From Nitratireductor arenosus (GTDB taxonomy: Bacteria; Pseudomonadota; Alphaproteobacteria; Rhizobiales; Rhizobiaceae), in contig NZ_WPHG01000002.1 of the NCBI RefSeq assembly GCF_009742725.1, positions 186,001 to 250,000 on the forward strand: a stretch of DNA of 64,000 nucleotides, written 5' to 3'. Position 1 is the first letter of the stretch. Each line of letters opens with the position of its first letter. Shown here in pieces: positions 8,844-15,483 of the stretch. Under the pieces are notes generated by a model. It did no database searches. It was given only the letters and a program-made list of their open reading frames with translations, and had not been told where the DNA came from. The position numbers and the translations under genes are program-made.

Positions 8844-8847
8844 GGTG

Positions 8848-10062
8848 TCAGATCGACGCCTTGATACGCAGAAAGGCCGATTGGCGCCGTTTCGCCGGAC
8901 GGAAAAGCGGAGAGCGGATCTGCTCCCAGTCGCCACGCAACAGCACCGACACGGTGTCGGACACGCGGTATTCGATCTCGGCATAGGCGCCGTGGGCGTG
9001 TTCGGTCTCCTCGAGCACCAGATTCTTGGTGCGCTCGGCAAAGATGCCGGCGCCGAGCATCAGCGCCTCGCGCAACGCGATGGCGAGTTCGATCTCGCCG
9101 CGCTCGCGCCAGGAGCCGAGCGGGTCGTCGGTGTCGTCGAGGTCGAAACCGGCGGCGAGCGAGGCCGCAAACGTCACCCGAGGACCGAGCGGCAATTGCA
9201 CCGTGGCGCGTAATGCCGGTCGCACTTGTTCGACGATGCCGGCTTCGCCGCGCAGCGCCTCCACGCCGAAAGACAATCCGAGCGCTACGCCGCTTTCCCG
9301 CTTCAAGGCAAGCTCCGCCATCAATGCCAGCAGCCGCGCGGAATAGGCCTCCGTGAGCGCGTCGCCCTGCTGGAGGTCGACGGCGCTGTAACGCGCCGAA
9401 AGTCCGAATGTGCGCTCGCCGTGGCTGTGCCGCAGGCCCAGCGCCAGGGTAGGCATGCTCTTGTCGGCTTCCAGCCGTAGCGGGGGCAGGATGTCTTCCT
9501 CGAAATGCGTGTCACCGGCGAAGGAGCGGCGCTGAGCGGCGGCGACGATCAGGCTGAAACCGCGGCCGAGATCGACGCCGATCTCGGCGCCCGCCGACAG
9601 CGTATGTGTTGTCGTGCGCATGCCCAAGACGAGATCGCCGATCGGGAAGTCGTCGCCTTCGTCAGACCAGCCATAACCCAGCGCGCCGCGGAATTCGACC
9701 CTGTCGCCAAGTTGCATGTCGGCCTTGAGTTCAAGAGAAAGCGCGCGGTCGTCCTCGAAATCGAGGTCCGAAAAACGGGTTTCGTTCCACCCGGCGCCGA
9801 GGGTCAACACTCCGCCCTCGATGGCGCTGACATGCTCGATCGAGACGCTTGTGCGGCGAAAAATGTCGGGCAGGACGACGACGCTGTCGAGGGCGTCGGA
9901 CGTGGCGTGCACTTCTTCGATGAACACCACGCTGGTGCCCGACTTCGTCTCTCCGGCGGCGGCGCGCGAGGTGGGAACCAGGGTGAGGAGGGCAAGCAAG
10001 CAGGGACACAGAAAACGCACGCAACCGCTCCCGGACTGGTCTTTGGCGCATGGGATGCGCAT
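8848..10062 (-). CDS. Secreted, probable outer-membrane beta-barrel protein
   Basis: A protein of about 404 residues from the start at 10062. It has a signal-like N terminus (FLCPCLLALLTLVPTSRAAA) and then long runs of alternating polar and hydrophobic residues with regularly spaced charged turns, typical of outer-membrane beta-barrels. Examples are GLSARYSAVDLQQG and YAEIEYRVSDTVSVLLRGDW. No specific family is recognised. The open frame continues 15 codons upstream to 10107, but those codons translate a palindromic intergenic repeat, so 10062 is preferred. It is convergent with the small secreted-protein gene and is followed by the shared terminator hairpin at 8814-8838. Confidence 0.68.
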   Translation of the reverse strand: MRIPCAKDQSGSGCVRFLCPCLLALLTLVPTSRAAAGETKSGTSVVFIEEVHATSDALDSVVVLPDIFRRTSVSIEHVSAIEGGVLTLGAGWNETRFSDLDFEDDRALSLELKADMQLGDRVEFRGALGYGWSDEGDDFPIGDLVLGMRTTTHTLSAGAEIGVDLGRGFSLIVAAAQRRSFAGDTHFEEDILPPLRLEADKSMPTLALGLRHSHGERTFGLSARYSAVDLQQGDALTEAYSARLLALMAELALKRESGVALGLSFGVEALRGEAGIVEQVRPALRATVQLPLGPRVTFAASLAAGFDLDDTDDPLGSWRERGEIELAIALREALMLGAGIFAERTKNLVLEETEHAHGAYAEIEYRVSDTVSVLLRGDWEQIRSPLFRPAKRRQSAFLRIKASI

Positions 10063-10065
10063 CAG

Positions 10066-10116
10066 CCCCTTCCGCCGCAGGGGGGCGCGACGGAAGGGGT
10101 CGAGCAAACCGCTTTG
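10066..10116. repeat. Palindromic intergenic repeat, copy 1
   Basis: A stem CCCCTTCCG (10066-10074) with CGGAAGGGG (10091-10099), extended by CGC/GCG inside, around a G-rich loop. A second small stem, CCGCT...AGCGG, follows. A related copy lies 330 bases away (10399-10458). Organisation and sequence are those of a REP-type intergenic element. It lies just upstream of the outer-membrane-protein start. Confidence 0.75.
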
Positions 10117-10398
10117 GACAGCGGAGGTCGCAGGACTTGCCCTGCATGAAAAGTTTTAGCGAAATGGAATGGAAGCCGTGTCAAGATCGGTTTCAATGAC
10201 AGGTTGTATTTGCTTGCATGGCGGCGGAACCGGTCAGGCGGTTGGATCGCATCTGTGGCTTGTCGCGCCTGCAGGGGCAGGGGCATATCGGGTGTCGCGC
10301 GCCGGCGCTGGGTTGCCGCCGCGGCATGTCGTCATTTTTTCGTGGAGATTTTTTCGGGTGCCGGCACCGGTGGCGATGCTACGGCGCCGGAGGTGGAG

Positions 10399-10458
10399 CC
10401 CTTCCGTCGCAGGGGGCCACGACGGAAGGGAGGAGCACCCCGCCTTGGGGGAAGGCGG
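10399..10458. repeat. Palindromic intergenic repeat, copy 2
   Basis: Stem CCCTTCCGTCG (10399-10409) with CGACGGAAGGG (10420-10430), loop rich in G, followed by GGAGCA and a second stem CCGCCTT/AAGGCGG (10440-10458). It has the same architecture and core sequence as copy 1. Apart from these two repeats, the gene-free stretch 10063-10648 holds no coding region or RNA that I can support. Confidence 0.75.
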
Positions 10459-10648
10459 TGCAGGGATTGGCCTGCGCCCAGACATTCGCTCTGCTGTTTT
10501 TGAGATCGCGTAAAGGCAAGACGCAATTTTTACGTGTATCCGGGTGGCTGGAACGCCGGCGCGCGGAATCCGGTCGATGTTCCCGGCCGCGTCAAACCGG
10601 GCTACACTGCATTGATCGACGCGGGCTGAGCCGACCGGGAGAGCGAGC

Positions 10649-11008
10649 GTGGGGCGGGTGCGCATCAAGCGGGTCTATCTGCCGGCCGAAGCCGGGGACG
10701 GGTTTCGCGTGCTGGTCGACCGCGTCTGGCCGCGCGGCGTGTCGAAGGACAAGGCGGCGATCGATCTGTGGATGCCCGAAATCGGCCCGTCGACGGCGTT
10801 GCGCAAATGGTTCGGCCACGATCCCGAGCGCTGGGACGCGTTTCGCCGGCGCTATCGCGACGAGCTCGACCAGCGGCGCGATCTTGTCGACGCGCTGCGC
10901 GTGCATGGCCGCGACGGGCCGCTGACGCTGGTCTATTCGGCCCGCGACGAGCGGCATAACCAGGCCGTCGTCATCCGCGAGATGCTCGCCGCGCCGGGCG
11001 AGGACTGA
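10649..11008 (+). CDS. DUF488 family protein
   Basis: A 119-residue protein of the DUF488 family. The conserved blocks are VLVDRVWPRGVSKDKA (about 22-37), WFGHDPERWDAFRRRY (about 54-69) and LVYSARDERHNQAVV (about 96-110). The family's function is not established. The gene starts with GTG at 10649, preceded by GGGAGAG. It stands alone between a repeat-bearing intergenic region and the convergent DMT transporter gene. Confidence 0.85.
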   Translation: MGRVRIKRVYLPAEAGDGFRVLVDRVWPRGVSKDKAAIDLWMPEIGPSTALRKWFGHDPERWDAFRRRYRDELDQRRDLVDALRVHGRDGPLTLVYSARDERHNQAVVIREMLAAPGED

Positions 11009-11036
11009 CCGGTAGCATGGAGCCATTCATCGGACC

Positions 11037-11900
11037 TCAGCCGGCGAACCGGCGCGCGCCGGCCACGCAGGCGATGACCGCGACCGTGACGGCCAGCATG
11101 GCGGTCGTCACCGGCTCGCCGAGCAATCCGGCCGCGAGCGCGAAGCCGAAGAACGGCTGCAGCAGCTGGAGCTGGCCGACGGTGGCGATGCCGCCTGCGG
11201 CCAGGCCGCGATACCAGAAGAAGAACCCGATCAGCATGCTGAACAGCGACACATAGGCAAGGCCGATCCAGGCCGGGACGCCGATGCCGATAAACGTTTG
11301 CGGCATGGTGATTACGCTCAGCAGCGCCATGACCGGCAGCGACAGGACGAGCGCCCACGAGATCACCTGCCAGCCGCCGAGCCTGCGCGAGAGCCTGGCG
11401 CCTTCGGCATAACCCAGCCCGCAGACCAGGACCGCCGCCAGCATCAGCAGGTCGCCGACCGGCGAGGCGGCCACGCCCTGCGCCAGCGCGAAACCGACGA
11501 CGAGCGCGCTGCCGAGGCCCGAAAACAGCCAGAAGGCCGGCCTGGGCCGCTCGCCGCCGCGCAGGACGGCGAAGATGGCGGTGGCAAGCGGCAGCAGGCC
11601 GATAAAGACGATCGAATGGGCCGCGGTGACGTGCTCGAGCGCCAGTGCGGTCAACAGCGGAAAGCCGACAACGACGCCCAGCGCCACGATGGCGAGCGAG
11701 GGCAGGTCGGTGCGCGTCGGGCGCGCCGCGCCGAAGCCCCGCAACAGGGCAATCGCGAGCAGGCCGGCGATCGTGGCGCGCGCGACGGTCAAAAACACCG
11801 GGTCGAAATCGAGAACCGCCACGCGGGTGGCCGGCAGGGAAGCCGAAAAGATCACCACGCCGATCAAACCGGCGATCCAGCCCTGTGTCGTCCTGTCCAT
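11037..11900 (-). CDS. EamA/DMT family transporter
   Basis: A 287-residue inner-membrane protein with about ten hydrophobic helices and the internal duplication of EamA transporters. The start MDRTTQGWIAGLIGVVIFSASLPATRVAV corresponds to the first EamA unit; the second begins near residue 145. Such proteins export small metabolites, including amino acids. It is transcribed divergently from a MocR-type regulator gene only 107 bases away, a common arrangement in which the regulator controls the transporter. The open frame runs further upstream, but that part is arginine/proline-rich and overlaps the regulator, so the ATG at 11900 is used. Confidence 0.87.
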   Translation of the reverse strand: MDRTTQGWIAGLIGVVIFSASLPATRVAVLDFDPVFLTVARATIAGLLAIALLRGFGAARPTRTDLPSLAIVALGVVVGFPLLTALALEHVTAAHSIVFIGLLPLATAIFAVLRGGERPRPAFWLFSGLGSALVVGFALAQGVAASPVGDLLMLAAVLVCGLGYAEGARLSRRLGGWQVISWALVLSLPVMALLSVITMPQTFIGIGVPAWIGLAYVSLFSMLIGFFFWYRGLAAGGIATVGQLQLLQPFFGFALAAGLLGEPVTTAMLAVTVAVIACVAGARRFAG

Positions 11901-11964
11901 GCCGTTTCCTTCGCGTTGGTGCCTCGCTATCGCCCGGCAGGGCTGTCGCCGGAAGAAACGGTGC

Positions 11965-12003
11965 GATACAATCTGGCCAAACTGTACTGATAACGGATGC
12001 AAT
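11965..12003. promoter_or_regulatory. Direct repeat in the transporter/MocR intergenic region
   Basis: GATACAAT (11965-11972) and GATGCAAT (11996-12003) are spaced 31 bases apart in the same orientation, within the 107-base divergent region. MocR/GabR regulators commonly bind direct repeats. Assigning these as the operator is inference. Confidence 0.35.
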
Positions 12004-12007
12004 ACGG

Positions 12008-13405
12008 ATGACGATTCCAGACCGGGGCGGCGGCCGCGTGGCGATGGTGATGGAGACGATCCGGCAGCGTGTCGCCGGTCGCGCCCTGACGGCCGGGGCG
12101 CGGCTGCCGTCGATCCGCCAGATGGCGCGCACGGCCGGTGTCTCGCCCTCGACCGTGGTCGAGGCCTATGAGCGGCTGGTTGCCGAGGGGTTGATCGGCG
12201 CGCGCCCGGGCTCGGGTTTTTACGTCGCAGCCCAGGCCGCGCCGCTGGAGCTGGCCCGGGTCGGGCCACTGCGCGACCGGGCGATCGATCCGCTATGGGT
12301 GTCGCGCCAGTCGCTGGAGGCGGGCGCGACCGCCCTCAAGCCGGGTTGCGGCTGGCTGCCGCCGTCCTGGCTGCCGCAGGAGGCCGTGCGCAGGGCGCTG
12401 CGCGGTTTGGCGCGCGCCGACGAGGCGGTGCTGGCGGATTACGCAACGCCGCTGGGGTTGGCGCCGCTGCGCCAGCTGATCGCGCGGCGCCTGGCCGACA
12501 AGGGGGTGGAAGCCGCACCCGAGCGGATCGTGCTGACGGAGTCCGGCACGCAGGCGATCGACCTGATCTGCCGGCTTGTTCTGGAGCCCGGCGACACGGT
12601 GGTGGTCGACGATCCGTGCTATTTCAACTTCCAGGCGCTGCTGCGCGCCCATCGCGTCACCGTGGTCGGCGTCGCGCACACGCCGAGCGGGCCCGACATC
12701 GCTGCCTTTGCCGCTGCGCTCGCCGCCCATCGGCCGAAGCTCTACATCACCAATGCCGCGATCCACAATCCGACCGGCGCGACGCTGTCGGCGGCGACCG
12801 CGCACCGGGTGCTGAAGCTTGCCGAAGACTTTTCCGTGACCGTGGTCGAGGACGACATTTTCGCCGATTTCGAGCATCGGCCCGCGCCACGGCTCGCCGC
12901 CTTCGACGGGCTCGAGCGGGTGATCCAGATCGGCAGTTTCTCCAAAACCCTGTCGGCGTCGGCGCGTTGCGGTTTCATCGCCGCGCGCGGCGACTGGGTT
13001 GAGCGGCTCGTCGATTTGAAGATCGCCACCACGTTCGGCGGCGGCCGGCTGGACGCGGCGCTGGTGCTGCGCGTGTTGACCGACAGCGTCTACCGCAAGC
13101 ATTGCGAGACGCTCAGGACCCGGCTGGCGCGCGCCCGCGCGGAGGCGGGGACGAGGCTGAAACGGATCGGCCTGAAACCCTGGCTCGAGCCGCAGGCCGG
13201 CATGTTCTTGTGGTGCGCGCTGCCGCAGGGCGTGGATGCCGCCGACGTCGCGCGGCGGGCGCTCGAGCATGAGGTGGTGCTTGCGCCCGGAAACGTGTTC
13301 AGCGTGTCGCAATCGGCAACCGGCTTCCTGCGCTTCAACGTCGCCCAATGCCCGGAACCGGTGTTTGCCGCGCTCGACCGGGCGCTCCGCGAGGCGCGCG
13401 GGTAG
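12008..13405 (+). CDS. MocR-type regulator (GntR HTH fused to PLP aminotransferase domain)
   Basis: A 465-residue fusion of an N-terminal GntR winged helix (about 10-75; LPSIRQMARTAGVSPSTVVEAYERL) and a class I aminotransferase domain. The PLP lysine is K313 in GSFSKTLSASARCG, and VVDDPCYFNFQ, NPTGATLS and VEDDIFADFEHRP are the usual aminotransferase blocks. Such proteins usually act as PLP- or amino-acid-sensing regulators and not as enzymes. It is divergent from the EamA transporter gene, which is its most likely target. The frame stays open far upstream, but 12008 is the first start consistent with family length. Confidence 0.9.
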   Translation: MTIPDRGGGRVAMVMETIRQRVAGRALTAGARLPSIRQMARTAGVSPSTVVEAYERLVAEGLIGARPGSGFYVAAQAAPLELARVGPLRDRAIDPLWVSRQSLEAGATALKPGCGWLPPSWLPQEAVRRALRGLARADEAVLADYATPLGLAPLRQLIARRLADKGVEAAPERIVLTESGTQAIDLICRLVLEPGDTVVVDDPCYFNFQALLRAHRVTVVGVAHTPSGPDIAAFAAALAAHRPKLYITNAAIHNPTGATLSAATAHRVLKLAEDFSVTVVEDDIFADFEHRPAPRLAAFDGLERVIQIGSFSKTLSASARCGFIAARGDWVERLVDLKIATTFGGGRLDAALVLRVLTDSVYRKHCETLRTRLARARAEAGTRLKRIGLKPWLEPQAGMFLWCALPQGVDAADVARRALEHEVVLAPGNVFSVSQSATGFLRFNVAQCPEPVFAALDRALREARG

Positions 13406-13479
13406 GAGGGCTAAGTGCCGGCACGGGTACGGGGAGCGTTGGCGGAGGCGACAGACGGGCTTCATGTGCATCAGTAATT

Positions 13480-13515
13480 TTTCTGCTGCACACTTGCGCC
13501 CATGTGCAGCAGAAA
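13480..13515. repeat. 13-bp perfect inverted repeat
   Basis: TTTCTGCTGCACA (13480-13492) and TGTGCAGCAGAAA (13503-13515) form a perfect 13-bp inverted repeat around a 10-base centre. It lies at the upstream edge of the accessory patch, ahead of the broken nucleotidyltransferase gene. It may be an operator or the end of a mobile segment. There is no T-run on either side that would make it a terminator. Confidence 0.65.
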
Positions 13516-13556
13516 GCAGTTTGATACACACAAATTGCGCGGAACACAGCGGGACA

Positions 13557-14574
13557 TGGACATTGTCGCTCACAGTCGCCCGGCCGTCGTGGCGTATCAA
13601 GATCTGCTGCGTCTCCATCTCGACGAACGGGCCGCCAGCCTGATCGGCACCATTGAGGAGCGCAAGCGTAACGGGCGTACCTATCTCTAAGAGCGCTTCC
13701 GGATCGGTAAGGAGATGATGAGCCGGTATCTCGGCGAGGACAAGCCGGAATTGCGCGCGATTGCAACGCGCTGAAGCGCTCAAGGTCGACGGAGCCGCAC
13801 GCCGCAACCGGATGGCTCGGCTTTCCAGAGCGCTCCGGGCTGAAGGTCTTATCACGACGGATCGTGAAACCGGGTCGATCCTTCTCGCCTTTGCTCGGGC
13901 AGGGGTGTTTCCGGCTCGGTGGCACGCTTGTGGGGACATCGGCCTACGGTCTCTATCAGGGAGAACTCGGGGTGCGGATGGATTACGAGGAACTGGCTCA
14001 AACCGGTGACATCGATTTCGCCAGCTTCCAACGGCTCTCGATCGTTGTGGAAGACACGGTCGAAGAAAATCCCGCCGATATCCTCAAGTTGCTCAAGTTC
14101 GACCCGTTTCCCGGTCTCAACGACCGGCAGATCTGGAAATGGCGACAGAGCCATTCGGAAGCGATGGTCGAGTTTCTGACACCGGCCTTCGGCGAGGAAA
14201 AAGTCAAGCCGCTGCCAGCTTTGGGCGTGAGCGCGCAGGCGCTGAACTACCTGAACTTCCTGATCGCGGACCCCATTCATGCGGTCGCTCTCTATCGTTC
14301 CGGGGTTTTGGTGCAGATGCCGCGGCCCGAACGTTTCGCGATCCACAAGCTGATCGTCGCCGACCGGCGCCGCGGCGGGCCGGATCAACTGAAGGCGCGC
14401 AAGGATCGTGCCCAGGCCGAGTTTCTCGTGGCGGTCCTTTCTCTGGACCGTCCGGACGATTTGGCGGAAGCCTACGAGGACGCGCTCTCGCGTGGGTCGC
14501 GCTGGCGCGACCGCATTAAGGCAAGTCTGAAACGCTTGCCCGAGACGGCGGAACGGCTTTCAGCGCTGGTATGA
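13557..14574 (+). pseudogene. Broken GSU2403-family nucleotidyltransferase-fold gene
   Basis: Three segments in different frames read together as one protein of the GSU2403 family (nucleotidyltransferase fold). The first reads from DIVAHSRPAVVAYQDLL to NGRTYL, then TAA (13688-13690), then in the same frame ERFRIGKEMMSRYLG, stopping at TGA 13772. The second is in another frame from about 13770 (ALKVDGAARRNRMARL to FARAGVF). The third, from about 13910 to the stop at 14574, is in a third frame (RLGGTLVGTSAYGLYQGELG to ETAERLSALV). One premature stop and two frameshifts make it a pseudogene. The original start is uncertain. The gene sits in an accessory patch next to a lone PemK-type toxin. Family members are often found in mobile or defence-type contexts; its activity is not established. 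Confidence 0.72.
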
Positions 14575-14788
14575 GGGGGCATGGTGCGGGCAAGGCCGCT
14601 TAGCTTGGTCTGAAAGAAGGGTGTACTTCGGAACGAAACTATTTTTTGTTGCCAGTGATCTGCTTGGCGATGGTCGAAGACGTATTCGTCATGTTTCGAT
14701 GACTGGTATAAACTACGAATTATATCGCCTTTTTTGGTTCCAACATGGTGCTATAGATGGAGAATGAGAATAAATCGGTTGAGTAATA

Positions 14789-15214
14789 ATGCCAATCGCA
14801 GAGCATCCGCCGCTGGGAACCGTCGTAATGTGCGACTTCAATACGGGCTTTCGTGTTCCCGAAATGGTAAAGCGTCGACCTGTCGTTGTTATAAGTCCAA
14901 AGATAAAAGCGCGGCCGCGCCTATGCACGGTCGTGGCATTGAGTACAGAAAAGCCCGACCCGATAATGGCTTATCATTGTCGGATCGATTTGCAGCCAGC
15001 CCTCCCGAAACCGTGGCAAAGTAAGGGCGTGTGGGTTAAGGGTGATATGGTTAACGCGGTAGCGTTTCATAGGCTTGATCTTATCCGTTTGGGTAAGGAT
15101 TCGACCGGTCGAAGGAAGTATCTTCTGGAGCCACTAAATACTGAAATAATAAAGCAAATTCGCCAATGCGCTCTTCGGGCAATCGGTCTGAGCACCTTGA
15201 CAAAATACCTTTAA
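14789..15214 (+). CDS. PemK/MazF family toxin, no partner gene visible
   Basis: A 141-residue PemK/MazF-fold protein. The recognisable N-terminal strand-turn is PPLGTVVMCDFNTGF (about 7-21), followed by KRRPVVVISPK (about 28-38), the typical beta-strand with the RP(V)VV motif. Members are sequence-specific endoribonucleases or inactive relatives. The gene is clearly richer in A+T than its surroundings, which suggests transfer. No antitoxin-like frame is seen in the 200 bases upstream, where a type II antitoxin would normally be encoded; downstream there are only tRNA-like sequences. It could be a solitary variant or one that lost its partner. Confidence 0.8.
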   Translation: MPIAEHPPLGTVVMCDFNTGFRVPEMVKRRPVVVISPKIKARPRLCTVVALSTEKPDPIMAYHCRIDLQPALPKPWQSKGVWVKGDMVNAVAFHRLDLIRLGKDSTGRRKYLLEPLNTEIIKQIRQCALRAIGLSTLTKYL

Positions 15215-15273
15215 TTCACCAGATTAAAATCGTTAGCGGCTCTCGCATGCGATCCGCGTCTAAGACCCTTCCA

Positions 15274-15397
15274 AGGGCCGTCGCAGCAAATGGCGATTCC
15301 AAGCCGAAGCTGCGACGCAGGGCCGGGAAAATGTGGGTTCGAATCCCATCGGCTCCACCACTTTGCGGGGCCGTAGCTTAATGGGAAAGCACTCGGT
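15274..15397 (+). other. tRNA-like halves in inverted order (3' half, then 5' half)
   Basis: A tRNA 3' half comes first: a T-arm (GTGGG-TTCGAAT-CCCAT, 15333-15349), acceptor strand CGGCTCC (15350-15356) and ACCA (15357-15360). Six bases later a tRNA-type 5' half begins: acceptor strand GGGGCCG (15367-15373), TA, and a D-arm GCTT-AATGGGA-AAGC (15376-15390). The two acceptor strands pair with each other over all seven positions, with a G3:U70 wobble as in alanine-accepting RNAs. CTCGGT (15392-15397) can pair with GCCGGG (15322-15327) like an anticodon or P2 stem. Upstream is a 9-bp hairpin, CGTCGCAGC/GCTGCGACG (15279-15317). No proteolysis-tag frame is present, and the real ssrA is at 31 kb. 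It may be two tandem decayed tRNA genes, an integration scar, or a permuted tRNA-like gene. Confidence 0.55.
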
Positions 15398-15403
15398 TGA
15401 GAT

Positions 15404-15434
15404 CGAAGGGTCTCGCGTTCTGCGAGACCCTTCG
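15404..15434. terminator. 13-bp perfect hairpin between the tRNA-like segment and uvrD
   Basis: CGAAGGGTCTCGC (15404-15416) and GCGAGACCCTTCG (15422-15434) form a perfect 13-bp stem with a 5-base loop. There is no proper T-run on either side. It lies 50 bases downstream of the uvrD stop and could end transcription from either direction, or be part of the tRNA-like element's structure. Confidence 0.45.
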
Positions 15435-15483
15435 CCATTTATTTCTCAAACAACTCGAATTGAGTGTCCAAACCGTTTGGGGA

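Noticed and set aside
10169-10668. Several overlapping frames around the second palindromic repeat
   Set aside because: They run through the repeat, conflict with each other and look like translated intergenic repeat.
12293-13939. Minus-strand frame of 548 residues opposite the MocR gene
   Set aside because: Rich in Arg, Ala, His and Pro without domain features; the aminotransferase motifs are on the plus strand.
15312-15483. tmRNA at 15.3 kb, because of the CCA-spacer-GGGG order
   Set aside because: No proteolysis tag, a true tRNA-type D-arm, and the genuine ssrA with tag is at 31.0-31.3 kb.
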